From: Leifsonia poae
GTDB lineage: Bacteria; Actinomycetota; Actinomycetes; Actinomycetales; Microbacteriaceae
Length of the DNA stretch: 64,000 nucleotides
Direction: 5' to 3'
Assembly (NCBI RefSeq): GCF_027921845.1
Contig: NZ_BSEN01000015.1
Span: 506,636 to 570,635, forward strand
The notes below the pieces were generated by a model. The model did no database searches and was not told the DNA's origin. It saw nothing but the letters and a program-made list of their open reading frames with translations. Position 1 is the first letter of the stretch; each line of letters opens with the position of its first letter. Shown here piece after piece: positions 52,941 through 63,005 of this stretch. Made by a program: the position numbers and the translations under genes.

Positions 52941-53146
52941 CAGACATCGACCCGGCCATCACCGGTGAGTCTTCGGAAGAAAAGCGGTTCCGGCCGCCGA
53001 GTAGAACCGAACGGGGCTGGCCCGTCATAGCCAAAGAGAGAGCGGTCGCATCCTCGAGTGGGCGGATGCGGCAAGCGGGGTGGTACCGCGGCGAACGCGT
53101 CAGCGTCCGGCGTCCTCGTGCAGACGAACGACCTGCCAGGAGAGAG
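52941..53146 (+). promoter_or_regulatory. ileS T-box riboswitch (actinobacterial translational type)
   Basis: The leader contains GGGGTGGTACCGCG at 53077-53090, which matches the T-box consensus AGGGTGGNACCGCG except at its first base. The isoleucine specifier ATC (52958-52960) sits in a CCATCA loop closed by CCGG/CCGG, the ultrashort stem I of actinobacterial ileS leaders. TGGT (53081-53084) can pair with the ACCA end of uncharged tRNA-Ile. The region before the AGGAGAG ribosome binding site contains complementary pyrimidines, consistent with control of translation. Confidence 0.88.
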
Positions 53147-56100
53147 ATGCCGTACCCCCACACGCCGGACAACGCCTCGCCGGACGACCAGCCGAACGGC
53201 GTCGCCCCCAGCCCGAGCTTCCCGGACATCGAGACAGAGGTTCTCGGCTTCTGGAAGAAGGACGGCACATTCCGCGCGTCCATCGACAACCGCGAGGGCG
53301 CTCCGGAATGGGTGTTCTACGACGGCCCGCCGTTCGCCAACGGCCTGCCGCACTACGGTCACCTCCTCACCGGCTACGCCAAAGACGTCTTCCCGCGCTT
53401 CCAGACGATGCGTGGCAAGAAGGTCGAGCGTCGCTTCGGCTGGGACACGCACGGTCTCCCCGCCGAGCTCGAGGCCGAGCGGCAGCTCGGCATCACCGAC
53501 AAGAGCCAGATCGAGGAGATGGGCATCGCGGCCTTCAACACCGCGGCCCGCGACTCGGTGCTCCACTACACCCGCGAGTGGCAGGAGTACGTCACCCGCC
53601 AGGCGCGCTGGGTCGACTTCGACAACGACTACAAGACCCTCGACGTCACCTTCATGGAGTCCGTCATCTGGGCGTTCTCGCAGCTGCACGAGAAGGGGCT
53701 CGCCTACGAGGGCTACCGCGTCCTCCCGTACTGCTGGCGCGACCAGACGCCGCTGTCGAACCACGAACTCCGGATGGACGACGACGTCTACAAGATGCGT
53801 CAGGACCAGACGGTCACGGTGACCTTCCCGCTGACCGGCGCCAAGGCCGAGTCGCTCGGTCTCACCGCGGTGCGGGCACTCGCCTGGACGACGACGCCGT
53901 GGACCCTGCCGACGAACCTCGCGCTCGTCGTCGGACCCGACATCGAGTATGCCGTCGTGCCGTCCGGACCGAACGGCGCGGCCGACGCGCACGGCGTCCC
54001 CGACGACGAGGTGCTGAGCGGCGAGTACCTGCTCGCGATCGACCTCGTCGGCAACTACGCGAAAGACCTGGGCTACGAGACGGCCGCCGACGCACTGGCC
54101 GCCGTCACGCGTCGCATCCGCGGCGCCGAACTCGAGGGCGTGACGTACGACCGGCTGTGGGACTACTACGCCGACACCGAGACCTACGGCACCGAGAACG
54201 CGTGGCGCATCCTGGTCGACGACTACGTCACGACCGAGGACGGCACCGGCATCGTGCACCAGGCGCCCGCCTACGGTGAAGACGACCAGCGCGTCTGCGA
54301 GGCCGCCGGCATCCCGGTCATCATCTCCGTCGACGACGGCGCGCGCTTCCTGCCGGTGATCGAGGATGTCGCCGGCCTGCAGGTCTTCGAGGCGAACAAG
54401 CCGCTCACCAAGCTGCTGCGCGAGAACGGCCGGCTGCTGCGCCAGGCGAGCTACGAGCACTCGTACCCGCACTGCTGGCGCTGCCGCAACCCGCTCATCT
54501 ACAAGGCGGTCTCGAGCTGGTTCGTGCGCGTCACCGAGTTCCGCGACCGCATGGTCGAGCTCAACCAGCAGATCGAGTGGGTGCCGGAGAACGTCAAGGA
54601 CGGCCAGTTCGGCAAGTGGCTGAGCAACGCCCGTGACTGGTCGATCTCGCGCAACCGCTACTTCGGGTCGCCCATCCCGGTGTGGAAGAGCGACGACCCG
54701 GCGTACCCGCGCATCGACGTCTACGGTTCGCTGGCCGACCTGGAGGCGGACTTCGGACGTCTCCCGCTGAACGGCGACGGCGAGCCCGATCTGCACCGTC
54801 CGTACATCGACGAGCTGACCCGCCCGAACCCGGACGACCCCACCGGCCGCTCGACGATGCGCCGCATCCCGGATGTGCTCGACGTGTGGTTCGACTCCGG
54901 CTCGATGCCGTTCGCGCAGGTGCACTACCCGTTCGAGAACCGCGAGTGGTTCGATAGCCACAATCCGGCCGACTTCATCGTGGAGTACATCGGGCAGACG
55001 CGTGGCTGGTTCTACATGCTGCACGTGCTCTCGACCGCGCTCTTCGACCGCCCTGCGTTCAAGAACGTCATCAGCCACGGCATCGTGCTCGGCAGCGACG
55101 GGCAGAAGATGTCGAAATCGCTGCGCAACTACCCCGACGTCAACGAGGTCTTCGACCGCGACGGCTCGGATGCGATGCGTTGGTTCCTGATGTCGAGCCC
55201 GGTGCTCCGCGGCGGCAACCTGATCGTGACCGAGGAGGGGATCCGCGAGGGCGTGCGACAGGTGCTGCTGCCGCTCTGGAACACCTGGTACTTCTTCTCG
55301 CTGTATGCGAACGCGACGGGTTATGACGCACGCCGTCGCGTCGACTCGACGGACGTGCTCGACCGCTACCTCCTGGCCAAGACCCGCGACCTGATCGCCG
55401 ACGTGACGGCCGACCTCGAGGCGCTCGACAGCACGCTCGCCGCCGCCAAGCTGCGCGACTTCGCCGACCTCCTCACCAACTGGTACGTCCGCCGTTCGCG
55501 GGACCGCTTCTGGGAGGGTGTGTCGGAGGACGGCGCCGGCAGCGAGGCGTTCGACACGCTGTTCACGGTGCTCGAGACGGTCACGCGCGTCGCCGCACCG
55601 CTGCTCCCGCTCGTGACCGAGCGCATCTGGCAGGGGCTCACCGGTGGCCGGAGCGTGCACCTCACGGACTGGCCCGAGGCGGACGAGTTCCCGGCGGACG
55701 ACGCGCTCGTCGAGGCGATGGACGGCATCCGGGCGATCAGCTCGACGGTGCTCTCGCTCCGCAAGCAGGCGGGTCTGCGCGTACGGCTGCCGCTCGCCCG
55801 GCTCACCGTGGTCGCCGCGCGCGCGGCGGCGCTGGCCCCGTTCGAGTCCATCCTGCGCGACGAGCTCAACGTCAAGGCGGTCGAGCTGGTCGAACTCCAC
55901 GACGACAGCGCATCGCTCTACGGCATCACGAGCAGGCTGACGGTCAATGCCCGCGCGGCCGGTCCGCGCCTCGGTAAAGAGGTGCAGACGGTGATCAAGG
56001 CCGCGAGGGCGGGGGACTGGTCCGAAGTGGACGGCGTCGTGACCGCCGGCGGCATCGAGCTGGCCGAAGGCGAATACGACCTCGTGCTCGAGACGGCGCA

Positions 56101-56506
56101 GGCCGACGGCGAATCCACCTCGGCCCTCGCGCTGCTGCCGGGCGGCGGGTTCGTGCTGCTCGAAACGGTCACCACGCCGGAGCTCGAGGCCGAGGGCCTT
56201 GCCCGCGACGTCATCCGCGCGGTGCAGGACACGCGCAAGGCGGCCGGGCTCGACGTGAGCGACCGCATCCGGCTCTCGCTGGAGTTCGCCCACGACGACG
56301 ATTCCCGCGCGCTCGGCCTCGCCGACACTGTGGACATCGCCGCGGAGACCCTGGCGCTGGTGGTTGAGTTCGCTGCGGCGGAGGCCGCGTACCGGAAGAC
56401 CTTCGAGGCGGGGCAGTTCGCCAACGCCGGAGCATTCACGGTCGGCGTGACCCGGGTCGCCGATGCGAACGGGCAGGATGCGGGACGGCAGGAGGGGACC
56501 CGATGA
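53147..56506 (+). CDS. ileS: Isoleucyl-tRNA synthetase, eukaryote-like (IleRS2) type
   Basis: This 1119-residue class I synthetase charges tRNA-Ile. HYGH (69-72) replaces HIGH, the pattern [15 protein letters not shown] and the length above 1,000 residues mark the IleRS2 class, which is often mupirocin-resistant. KMSKS starts at about 654 (QKMSKSLRN). A large editing domain lies between, and a long C-terminal anticodon-binding tail follows. The ATG at 53147 has CAGGAGAG upstream, in the T-box leader; the ORF upstream of this ATG is part of that leader. folC overlaps its stop. Confidence 0.96.
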   Translation: MPYPHTPDNASPDDQPNGVAPSPSFPDIETEVLGFWKKDGTFRASIDNREGAPEWVFYDGPPFANGLPHYGHLLTGYAKDVFPRFQTMRGKKVERRFGWDTHGLPAELEAERQLGITDKSQIEEMGIAAFNTAARDSVLHYTREWQEYVTRQARWVDFDNDYKTLDVTFMESVIWAFSQLHEKGLAYEGYRVLPYCWRDQTPLSNHELRMDDDVYKMRQDQTVTVTFPLTGAKAESLGLTAVRALAWTTTPWTLPTNLALVVGPDIEYAVVPSGPNGAADAHGVPDDEVLSGEYLLAIDLVGNYAKDLGYETAADALAAVTRRIRGAELEGVTYDRLWDYYADTETYGTENAWRILVDDYVTTEDGTGIVHQAPAYGEDDQRVCEAAGIPVIISVDDGARFLPVIEDVAGLQVFEANKPLTKLLRENGRLLRQASYEHSYPHCWRCRNPLIYKAVSSWFVRVTEFRDRMVELNQQIEWVPENVKDGQFGKWLSNARDWSISRNRYFGSPIPVWKSDDPAYPRIDVYGSLADLEADFGRLPLNGDGEPDLHRPYIDELTRPNPDDPTGRSTMRRIPDVLDVWFDSGSMPFAQVHYPFENREWFDSHNPADFIVEYIGQTRGWFYMLHVLSTALFDRPAFKNVISHGIVLGSDGQKMSKSLRNYPDVNEVFDRDGSDAMRWFLMSSPVLRGGNLIVTEEGIREGVRQVLLPLWNTWYFFSLYANATGYDARRRVDSTDVLDRYLLAKTRDLIADVTADLEALDSTLAAAKLRDFADLLTNWYVRRSRDRFWEGVSEDGAGSEAFDTLFTVLETVTRVAAPLLPLVTERIWQGLTGGRSVHLTDWPEADEFPADDALVEAMDGIRAISSTVLSLRKQAGLRVRLPLARLTVVAARAAALAPFESILRDELNVKAVELVELHDDSASLYGITSRLTVNARAAGPRLGKEVQTVIKAARAGDWSEVDGVVTAGGIELAEGEYDLVLETAQADGESTSALALLPGGGFVLLETVTTPELEAEGLARDVIRAVQDTRKAAGLDVSDRIRLSLEFAHDDDSRALGLADTVDIAAETLALVVEFAAAEAAYRKTFEAGQFANAGAFTVGVTRVADANGQDAGRQEGTR

Positions 56507-57864
56507 GCGACGAGGACTTCCGCGAGGCGGCAGAGGGCGTCTACCAGGCGCTGCTCGCGCGGGTCGGCGAAGGCGCCCCCGAGCGCCGGCTGACCGCGAC
56601 GCGCCGAGCGGTGGAACTGCTGGGCGACCCGCAGCGCGCATACCCGATCATCCACATCACGGGGACGAACGGCAAGACGAGCACGAGCCGCATCGCCGAG
56701 AGCATCCTGCGGGCGTACGGCCTGCGCACCGGGCTGCTGACGAGCCCGCACCTCGTGCGCTTCAACGAACGCATCGTGATCGACGGCGTGCCGATCAGCG
56801 ATGAGGACCTGGTGCGCAACTGGGAGGACGTGCAGCCGTACCTCGAGATCGTCGACAGCGAGCTGGTCGAAGCCGGCTCCGCGCCGCTGACCTTCTTCGA
56901 GGCCCTGACCGCCTTGGCCTTCGCGGCGTTCGCCGACGCACCCGTCGACGTCGCTGTGATCGAGGTCGGGATGGGCGGGGAGTGGGACTCCACGAACGTC
57001 GGCGACGGACAGGTGGCGGTGTTCACACCGATCTCGCTCGACCACACCAAGGCGCTCGGCGACACGGTCGCCGCGATCGCGCGCACCAAGTCGGGGATCA
57101 TCAAGCCGTCGGCCGACGTCGTGAGCGCCGTTCAGCCGTCCGAGGCCCTCGCGGAGCTGACGACCGCGGCCGAGCTGACGGAGTCGAGCCTCGCCGTGCA
57201 GCCGGAGGCGTTCGACGTCGCGTCGACGGCGGTCGCCGTCGGCGGACAGCTGGTGAGCATCCGGGGCAGGGCGGGCACCTACGACGATCTGTTCCTCCCG
57301 CTCTACGGAGACCACCAGGCGCAGAACGCCGCCGTCGCCGTCGCGGCGGTCGAGACCTTCCTCGGGCGCGGGACGCAGCCGCTCAACCGCGACCTGCTCG
57401 AGGAGGGCTTCGCCATCTCGACCTCGCCGGGCCGCCTGCAGCTGATCGGCATCGAGCCGAGCATCATCGTCGACGCCGCACACAACCCGGCCGGCGCCGA
57501 GACGCTCGCGAAGGCGCTGCGCACCTACTTCGACTTCGACGAGATCACCATGGTCTTCGCCGCGTTGGCCGACAAGGACGTGCGCGGCATCATCCGGGAG
57601 CTCGCGCCGGTGACCGACCAGTTCTACGTGACGCAGGTCCGCTCCGACCGCGCGATCGACTACGCCGAGCTCGGCGAGATCGTGCTCGAGGAGACCCACG
57701 AAGACGCGACCTTCGTCTACCCCGACCTGGAGGAGGCGCTCGTCGCCGCACGCGACTGGGCGGCCGAAGGGCCGAAGCGGGCCGTCGTGGTGACCGGCTC
57801 GATCGTGCTCGTCGGCGAAGCGATGACGATCGCAGAGGCCGCCGGCTGGAAGGAGACGTCGTGA
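56503..57864 (+). CDS. folC: Folylpolyglutamate/dihydrofolate synthase
   Basis: This 453-residue Mur-ligase-like enzyme adds glutamate to (dihydro)folate. The P-loop [12 protein letters not shown] is near residues 50-60, followed by [15 protein letters not shown] and a C-terminal ligase domain ([18 protein letters not shown]). It overlaps ileS by four nt and the next gene by four nt (GTGA), within a tight ileS-folC-membrane protein-ndk operon. Confidence 0.94.
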   Translation: MSDEDFREAAEGVYQALLARVGEGAPERRLTATRRAVELLGDPQRAYPIIHITGTNGKTSTSRIAESILRAYGLRTGLLTSPHLVRFNERIVIDGVPISDEDLVRNWEDVQPYLEIVDSELVEAGSAPLTFFEALTALAFAAFADAPVDVAVIEVGMGGEWDSTNVGDGQVAVFTPISLDHTKALGDTVAAIARTKSGIIKPSADVVSAVQPSEALAELTTAAELTESSLAVQPEAFDVASTAVAVGGQLVSIRGRAGTYDDLFLPLYGDHQAQNAAVAVAAVETFLGRGTQPLNRDLLEEGFAISTSPGRLQLIGIEPSIIVDAAHNPAGAETLAKALRTYFDFDEITMVFAALADKDVRGIIRELAPVTDQFYVTQVRSDRAIDYAELGEIVLEETHEDATFVYPDLEEALVAARDWAAEGPKRAVVVTGSIVLVGEAMTIAEAAGWKETS

Positions 57865-58304
57865 CCGATCCCGGTCCCGCCGAGCCCGGTCCTGCCGACT
57901 CCGCGCCCGCCGACTCCGCGCCCGCCGGACGCGTGCGCCGCACCAGGAGTGTCGTCGAGCTCCTCGGCTCGATCGTGCTCGGCTTCGAGCTCATCGTCGT
58001 CTTCCTGGGCGCACTCGTGCTCTTCGGGCTCAAGGCCCTCCCGCCCGCGATCGCGCTCGGCGGGGGAGCGGTCGTCGTCGTCGTGATCATCGCGGCCGTC
58101 GGGCTGCTGCGCTACCCGGTCGGCATCTGGCTCGGCTGGCTGGTTCAGCTCGTCGTCGTCGCCGCCGGCTTCCTCGTCCCCGCCTTCTTCATCGTGGGCG
58201 CCATCTTCACGGCCATGTGGACCTACTGCATGATCGCGGGCGCCCGCATCGACCGAAACAACAAGGCCGCACGTGCGGCCGCCACCGGAACGGAGAATCC
58301 ATGA
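57861..58304 (+). CDS. DUF4233-type membrane protein
   Basis: This 147-residue protein has a Pro/Ala-rich N-terminal tail and four hydrophobic helices, the layout of the DUF4233 proteins that sit between folC and ndk in actinobacteria. Function is unknown. The GTG at 57861 overlaps the folC stop by GTGA, and ndk's ATG overlaps its stop by four nt. The longer frame is a shadow of folC. Confidence 0.82.
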   Translation: MTDPGPAEPGPADSAPADSAPAGRVRRTRSVVELLGSIVLGFELIVVFLGALVLFGLKALPPAIALGGGAVVVVVIIAAVGLLRYPVGIWLGWLVQLVVVAAGFLVPAFFIVGAIFTAMWTYCMIAGARIDRNNKAARAAATGTENP

Positions 58305-58720
58305 CCACCGCTGTCGAAGAGACCCTCGTCCTCGTCAAGCCCGACGGAGTCGCCAGAAACCTCACGGGCGAGATCCTTCGCCGCATCGAGGCGAAGGGCT
58401 ATTCGCTCGTCGACCTCCGGATGCTGCAGGCCGACCGCGAGCTGCTGGCCAAGCACTACGCCGAGCACGAGGGCAAGCCGTTCTACGAGCCGCTGGTCGA
58501 GTTCATGGAGAGCGGTCCGATCGTCGCCATCCGTGTCGCCGGCAACCGGGTGATCGAGGGATTCCGGTCGCTCGCTGGAACGACCGACCCGACGACGGCC
58601 GCGCCCGGCACCATCCGTGGCGACCTGGCGCGCGACTGGGGACTGAAGGTTCAGCAGAACCTCGTGCACGGCTCCGACTCGCCCGAGTCGGCTGCGCGCG
58701 AGCTGGCGCTGTGGTTCTAG
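58301..58720 (+). CDS. ndk: Nucleoside diphosphate kinase
   Basis: This 139-residue enzyme exchanges the terminal phosphate between nucleoside triphosphates. It starts ETLVLVKPDGVARN, and the active-site histidine is H123 in NLVHGSDSPESA. The length is that of standard Ndk. The start overlaps the previous stop by four nt; the longer frame is not used. A strong terminator ends the operon. Confidence 0.95.
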   Translation: MTTAVEETLVLVKPDGVARNLTGEILRRIEAKGYSLVDLRMLQADRELLAKHYAEHEGKPFYEPLVEFMESGPIVAIRVAGNRVIEGFRSLAGTTDPTTAAPGTIRGDLARDWGLKVQQNLVHGSDSPESAARELALWF

Positions 58721-58749
58721 CCGCGGCCCATCCCGCTCGCTGAGGCGAA

Positions 58750-58789
58750 GACGAGGGCGCCGGTTGCCGATGCAACCGGCGCCCTCGTC
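58750..58789 (+). terminator. Terminator of the ileS-ndk operon
   Basis: An 18-bp perfect stem (58750-58767 with 58772-58789) around a CGAT tetraloop is followed by GTTTCC. It begins 29 nt after the ndk stop. Confidence 0.85.
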
Positions 58790-58812
58790 GTTTCCGTCGG
58801 GCGTTCAGCGGG

Positions 58813-59418
58813 TCAGACGAACACGTTGTGGATCCAGTCGAGGCGCACCTGAGCCCAGATGGCGACGATCGCGTAGCAGACGATCGTGATCAGCGGCACC
58901 CAGCCGTACAGGGTGCCGAAGAAGCGGCGAGCGGATGCCGGAACGGGAATGTTGCCCTCTTTGAGGTTGTAGAGCGTGACGGCCCAGAACGTCGGGATGG
59001 TGACGACCCAGGTGACCATGCACCAGGGGCAGAGCACGTTGAGTACCGTGACCGACTGGGCGATGAGGTAGCCGACGAGGACGATGGCCCCGACGACGCC
59101 GAGGTTGAAGAGCATCCAGTACCACTTGGCGAAGCGGGCGCCGGCGAGGATGCCGACGCCGACCGAGATGACGGCGGTCCAGCAGGCGATGCCGATCAGG
59201 GGGTTCGGGAAGCCGAAGATCGCGCCCTGGGCGGAGTTGAGGTTCTTGGAGCACCCGACCAGGAGGCTGAAGTTGCACGACAGGTTCGCGTTCGGGTTGG
59301 CGAGCACGGCGAGCTTGTCGAGGGTGAGCTGGAACGCGGCCCAGAATCCGATCGCTCCGGCGACGATGAGGAAGATGGCGAGCGCTGTCGGACGGCGCGA
59401 CGTCGTAGAGGGAGGCAC
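58813..59418 (-). CDS. Vitamin K epoxide reductase-family protein
   Basis: This 201-residue five-helix membrane protein of the VKOR family transfers electrons to DsbA-like thioredoxins during disulfide formation. The loop cysteines are C48 and C56 (SCNFSLLVGCSKN) and the active-site CPWC is C130/C133. Bacterial VKORs are often fused to or next to a DsbA-like partner; none is nearby. The start is a GTG at 59418 with CATAAT six nt upstream; the long open frame beyond it has no VKOR similarity. Confidence 0.9.
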   Translation of the reverse strand: MPPSTTSRRPTALAIFLIVAGAIGFWAAFQLTLDKLAVLANPNANLSCNFSLLVGCSKNLNSAQGAIFGFPNPLIGIACWTAVISVGVGILAGARFAKWYWMLFNLGVVGAIVLVGYLIAQSVTVLNVLCPWCMVTWVVTIPTFWAVTLYNLKEGNIPVPASARRFFGTLYGWVPLITIVCYAIVAIWAQVRLDWIHNVFV

Positions 59419-59482
59419 AGTCGGATTATGGCATGCGCTCTCGCGTGTCGACCGTGGGCCGACCGCGTTTGCGCCGTGACCA

Positions 59483-59491
59483 TGCGATAAT
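59483..59491 (+). promoter_or_regulatory. Extended -10 promoter of RNase E/G
   Basis: TGC-GATAAT forms an extended -10 in the gap before the RNase gene. Transcription would begin near 59498, leaving a leader of more than 230 nt. The VKOR start lies on the other side. Confidence 0.5.
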
Positions 59492-59501
59492 GGTTTGTGA
59501 A

Positions 59502-59587
59502 GTCTCATCGGCCATGTGGCCGACGAGACGCTAAAGAAGGCTTGAGGGCGTGAGACGCCCAGAACGGGTCGGCCGAAGTGGCCGACC
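59502..59587 (+). promoter_or_regulatory. Structured leader of RNase E/G with three hairpins
   Basis: The 312-bp gap between VKOR and the RNase start holds no gene. Three consecutive hairpins lie near the start of the predicted leader: GTCTC..GAGAC with a nested CGGCCA/TGGCCG (59502-59529), GGGCG-TGAGA-CGCCC (59546-59560), and GGTCGGCC-GAAGT-GGCCGACC (59567-59587). The remaining 140 nt to the ATG look unstructured. Such leaders allow RNase E to autoregulate its mRNA in E. coli; the same is proposed here. Confidence 0.5.
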
Positions 59588-59730
59588 GAAGACATCGAGA
59601 CCGTGCGAGCCGAGCCACGAGCCGTTCGCACAGACCAAGGATTGCGGAGTCGGCGCGGGAGTGCTGGTTCCGCCTACGGAGAGTACCCGGTGTGCGGGGA
59701 ACCGCGCTCCGGTCGAGGAGTGCACCAGCG

Positions 59731-62415
59731 ATGGTGGAAAACGACAACACTGAGAACACGCAGGTCAACGGAACGGAAGGCACGGAGAGCGGGGGGAGGA
59801 AGCGTTCGCGCCTCTTCGGGTCCCGCAAGAATGCCAAGAAGGCCGCGGCTGCCGCCGCGCCTCAGCCGCCCGTGACCGAAGCGGCGCCGGATGCGTCTGC
59901 GACCCCGAGCGCCCAGCAGGCGCCGTCGGGTCCCACCGCCCCCGAGCCCCATGAGCCCCCGGCGGCCGAGGCGTCGCCGGAAGAGGAGACACCCGTGGCC
60001 GACGAGCCCCGCGCGGCAGGGGACGCCCCCGCCGCCGAAAGCACCGAGAACACCGACAGCACCGAAAGCGCTGACAACACTGAGTCGCCGGCGGCCGGCA
60101 CGCCCGTCGTTCCCGGGCTTCCCCCCACAACGCTGCTCTTCCAGGCGCCCGACATTCTGCCGCTCCCGCCCCTGCCGCGCGACGACGACGGAGACGACGA
60201 GCCGAGCACCATCCGCCGTCGGTCGCGTCGCCGTGCCGGCGAGGAGAACAGGGGCGGCTCGAACGACCCCGCCAACACCGTCGTCAAGGTGCGCGCTCCG
60301 CGCGAGCCCGAGCTGATCACGGAGCCGCAGAAGGTCAAGGGCTCGACGCGCCTCGAGGCCAAGAAGCAGCGCCGTCGCGACGGCCGTGACGCCGGGCGCC
60401 GCCGCCCCGTCATCACCGAGGCGGAGTTCCTCGCGCGCCGCGAGTCCGTCGACCGCCAGATGATCGTCCGTTCCAAGAGCGGCCGCATCCAGATCGGCGT
60501 GCTCGAAGACAAGGTGCTGGTCGAGCACTACGTGGCGAAGTCGCAGGAGGCGTCGCTGATCGGCAACGTCTACCTCGGACGCGTGCAGAACGTGCTCCCC
60601 AGCATGGAGGCCGCCTTCGTCGACATCGGCCGCGGCCGCAACGCCGTGCTCTACTCGGGCGAGGTCGACTGGGACGCCGCCGAGACGGGCAACCAGCCCC
60701 GCCGCATCGAGCTCGCGCTGAAGCCGGGCGACCGCGTGCTCGTCCAGGTCACCAAGGATCCGGTCGGCCACAAGGGCGCGCGCCTCACCAGCCAGGTCTC
60801 GCTGCCCGGACGCTACCTCGTCTACGTGCCCAACGGTTCGATGAACGGGATCAGCCGCAAGCTGCCCGACACCGAGCGCGCGCGCCTCAAGAAGATCCTC
60901 AAAGAGGTGCTGCCGGAGAACGTCGGCGTCATCGTCCGCACGGCGGCCGAGGGCGCGACCGAGGAGCAGCTGACGCTCGACGTCACGCGCCTCACCGCGC
61001 AGTGGGCGGACATCAGCAAGCAGGTCGAGTCCGTTCAAGCTCCGGCGCTGCTGCACAGCGAGCCCGATCTGCTGATCAAGATCGTGCGCGACGTCTTCAA
61101 TGAGGACTTCCAGAAGCTGATCATCTCGGGCGACGATGCCAAGCAGACCATCGAGACCTACCTGCGCCAGGTCGCTCCCGATCTGCTCGACCGCGTCGAG
61201 CCGTACACCGGCGACCGCGACGCGTTCGACGAGTACCGCATCACGGAGCAGATCGAGAAGGCGCTCGACCGCAAGGTCTGGCTCCCGTCGGGCGGCTCGC
61301 TCGTGATCGACCGCACCGAGGCCATGACGGTGGTCGACGTCAACACCGGCAAGTTCGTCGGCTCCGGCGGCAACCTCGAAGAGACGGTCACCAAGAACAA
61401 CCTCGAGGCGGCGGAAGAGATCGTGCGCCAGCTCCGGCTGCGCGACATCGGTGGCATCATCGTCGTCGACTTCATCGACATGGTGCTCGAGTCGAACCGC
61501 GACCTCGTGCTGCGCCGGCTGATCGAATGCCTCAGCCGCGACCGCACGAAGCACCAGGTCGCCGAGGTCACCTCGCTCGGGCTCGTTCAGATGACGCGCA
61601 AGAAGCTGGGACTCGGCCTGCTCGAGACCTTCAGCGAGGCGTGCGAGGTCTGCGCCGGACGCGGCGTCGTCGTGCACCACGAGCCTGTCGTGAAGCACCG
61701 TCAGCCGCAACAGCAGCAGCAGGGAGAGCGCCGGCGAGGCCGCGGCGGCCAGCAGTCTCAGGGCTCGAACGGCAACGGCGGCAACGGATCGTCGAACAAC
61801 GGCGCCGGCGGCGCCTCGAACGGAAACGGCCACGCCGCTCCCGGCGTGACGCACGCCATCACCGACGACGCCAAGAACGCGCTCGCGCAGATCGCCGCGA
61901 GCACGCTCGCCGCGCACGGTCACGAGGGTGAGCATCCGATCGATGGCGAAGCGGCAGCCCCGGCTGCGGTCGCCGACGACACGAACACCGCCGCCGCAGC
62001 CGACAGCGGTCACGGCAAGCACGTCGCCGACGCGGACGCCGCGGCCGAGGTCGCCCCCGCCGCCACCGACGCGCCGAAGAAGAGCCGCAGGAAGTCCTCG
62101 AAGAAGGCAGCAGCGCCGTCGACCGACGACGCCGCGGAGGCTCAGGATGCGGCCGCGGCTTCCGACCGCCCCCTCCAGGCCGACGCATCCGAGGCTGCGG
62201 TCACGCTGCTCGACATCCCCGTGGCCGTCGCGACCGCGCCGTCGCGTCGCGCCCCCTCCAAGGAGACTGAGCAGCTGCTCGACTCGGTGCTCGACGCGCT
62301 CCCGCAGCCCAAGCAGCCCGGACAGGGACGCGGCCGGAGCCGGCGGGTCAGCACCGCGGCCATCGCAGGCGGCTCGGTGGCTCCCGAGATCACCAGGACC
62401 GACTCCGCCGAGTAG
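59731..62415 (+). CDS. rne: Ribonuclease E/G
   Basis: This 894-residue RNA-processing endonuclease has a low-complexity Ala/Glu/Pro-rich N-terminal extension (about 1-150) and an arginine-rich stretch. An S1 domain follows (IGNVYLGRVQNVLPSMEAAF, SGEVDWD). The DNase I-like catalytic domain carries MTVVDVNTGKFVGSGGN and GIIVVDFIDM, whose aspartates bind magnesium. The metal-link cysteines are in CEVCAGRG. A Gln/Gly/Asn/Ala-rich tail of about 240 residues is unlike the E. coli degradosome scaffold. The ATG at 59731 has GAGGAG ten nt upstream; the longer frame is rejected. Confidence 0.93.
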   Translation: MVENDNTENTQVNGTEGTESGGRKRSRLFGSRKNAKKAAAAAAPQPPVTEAAPDASATPSAQQAPSGPTAPEPHEPPAAEASPEEETPVADEPRAAGDAPAAESTENTDSTESADNTESPAAGTPVVPGLPPTTLLFQAPDILPLPPLPRDDDGDDEPSTIRRRSRRRAGEENRGGSNDPANTVVKVRAPREPELITEPQKVKGSTRLEAKKQRRRDGRDAGRRRPVITEAEFLARRESVDRQMIVRSKSGRIQIGVLEDKVLVEHYVAKSQEASLIGNVYLGRVQNVLPSMEAAFVDIGRGRNAVLYSGEVDWDAAETGNQPRRIELALKPGDRVLVQVTKDPVGHKGARLTSQVSLPGRYLVYVPNGSMNGISRKLPDTERARLKKILKEVLPENVGVIVRTAAEGATEEQLTLDVTRLTAQWADISKQVESVQAPALLHSEPDLLIKIVRDVFNEDFQKLIISGDDAKQTIETYLRQVAPDLLDRVEPYTGDRDAFDEYRITEQIEKALDRKVWLPSGGSLVIDRTEAMTVVDVNTGKFVGSGGNLEETVTKNNLEAAEEIVRQLRLRDIGGIIVVDFIDMVLESNRDLVLRRLIECLSRDRTKHQVAEVTSLGLVQMTRKKLGLGLLETFSEACEVCAGRGVVVHHEPVVKHRQPQQQQQGERRRGRGGQQSQGSNGNGGNGSSNNGAGGASNGNGHAAPGVTHAITDDAKNALAQIAASTLAAHGHEGEHPIDGEAAAPAAVADDTNTAAAADSGHGKHVADADAAAEVAPAATDAPKKSRRKSSKKAAAPSTDDAAEAQDAAAASDRPLQADASEAAVTLLDIPVAVATAPSRRAPSKETEQLLDSVLDALPQPKQPGQGRGRSRRVSTAAIAGGSVAPEITRTDSAE

Positions 62416-62448
62416 TCCTCGTCGGCACCACGCACTCGAGGCGCGGGA

Positions 62449-62724
62449 TCAGTGCTTGCGCACGCGGTCCCGCGCCTTGATGCGGAGACCGCTGGCGCGC
62501 AGCCGCACGACGAGCTCTTTGCCGCTGACCGGCTCCGCGCCGGCGGCGACGAGCTGATCGTAACGACGGTCGGGGACGTCGTAGTGGTCGAGGTCGAACG
62601 CGCGTCGGCCGATGTCGTTGGCATCGGCGAAGGCGTGCAGCTCGGCGAGAGAGCTGTCGCTCACGAGATGCGACCACAACATGCCGTGGGCGGGCCATGC
62701 CGGGGGATCGATCAGGACCGTCAT
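62449..62724 (-). CDS. DUF4031-type small protein
   Basis: This 91-residue protein (TVLIDPPAWPAHGMLWSHLV, then IGRRAFDLDHYDVPDRRYD) resembles the DUF4031 proteins common in actinobacteria; function is unknown. It begins with an ATG at 62724 preceded by TACAAT six nt upstream, so it is probably leaderless. It converges on rne with 33 bp between. Confidence 0.78.
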   Translation of the reverse strand: MTVLIDPPAWPAHGMLWSHLVSDSSLAELHAFADANDIGRRAFDLDHYDVPDRRYDQLVAAGAEPVSGKELVVRLRASGLRIKARDRVRKH

Positions 62725-62730
62725 ACAATG

Positions 62731-62736
62731 ATTGTA
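62731..62736 (-). promoter_or_regulatory. Predicted -10 TACAAT of the DUF4031 gene
   Basis: TACAAT on the minus strand lies six nt before the ATG at 62724, with no Shine-Dalgarno. Confidence 0.5.
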
Positions 62737-62797
62737 GGAAGCGGCGCCACCGAGGGGCCGCGCCCCGACGCCCCCACACCGATCCGCGTGACGCGAA

Positions 62798-62826
62798 TTG
62801 ACCGTGGAAGCGGCATCGGGTAAAGT
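62798..62826 (+). promoter_or_regulatory. Promoter of rplU-rpmA
   Basis: TTGACC (62798-62803), a 17-nt spacer and TAAAGT (62821-62826) form the clearest housekeeping promoter in the window. The expected start is near 62833, giving a leader of about 170 nt. Confidence 0.7.
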
Positions 62827-62833
62827 TGACCGT

Positions 62834-63005
62834 TGGTGTGTGTCGGGCGTTGTCCGCTGACCACCATGGTTTTTCTGAGAGCCGGAACGTCGCGGAGCGA
62901 CGGGCAGGACTCGCCAGTAACTTCCTGAAGATACAGAGATTAGGACCAGGTCCGCCGCTCGACTGAGCCGGGGGGAGCTGATCCCCAGAGAAAAGGTACG
63001 TAAAA
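62834..63005 (+). promoter_or_regulatory. Long leader of the L21-L27 operon
   Basis: The leader of about 170 nt contains hairpin CGTCGC-GGA-GCGACG (62888-62902) and a GC-rich segment (62950-62980) with AGCCGGGGGG. A long, folded leader before rplU suggests autoregulation by a ribosomal protein. I could not match it to a known class. Confidence 0.35.

Noticed and set aside
52232-56641. A 1469-codon open frame on the minus strand
   Set aside because: It lies antisense over tetR and ileS and has Arg/Val/Asp-biased shadow composition without any recognisable domain; ileS on the other strand is certain.
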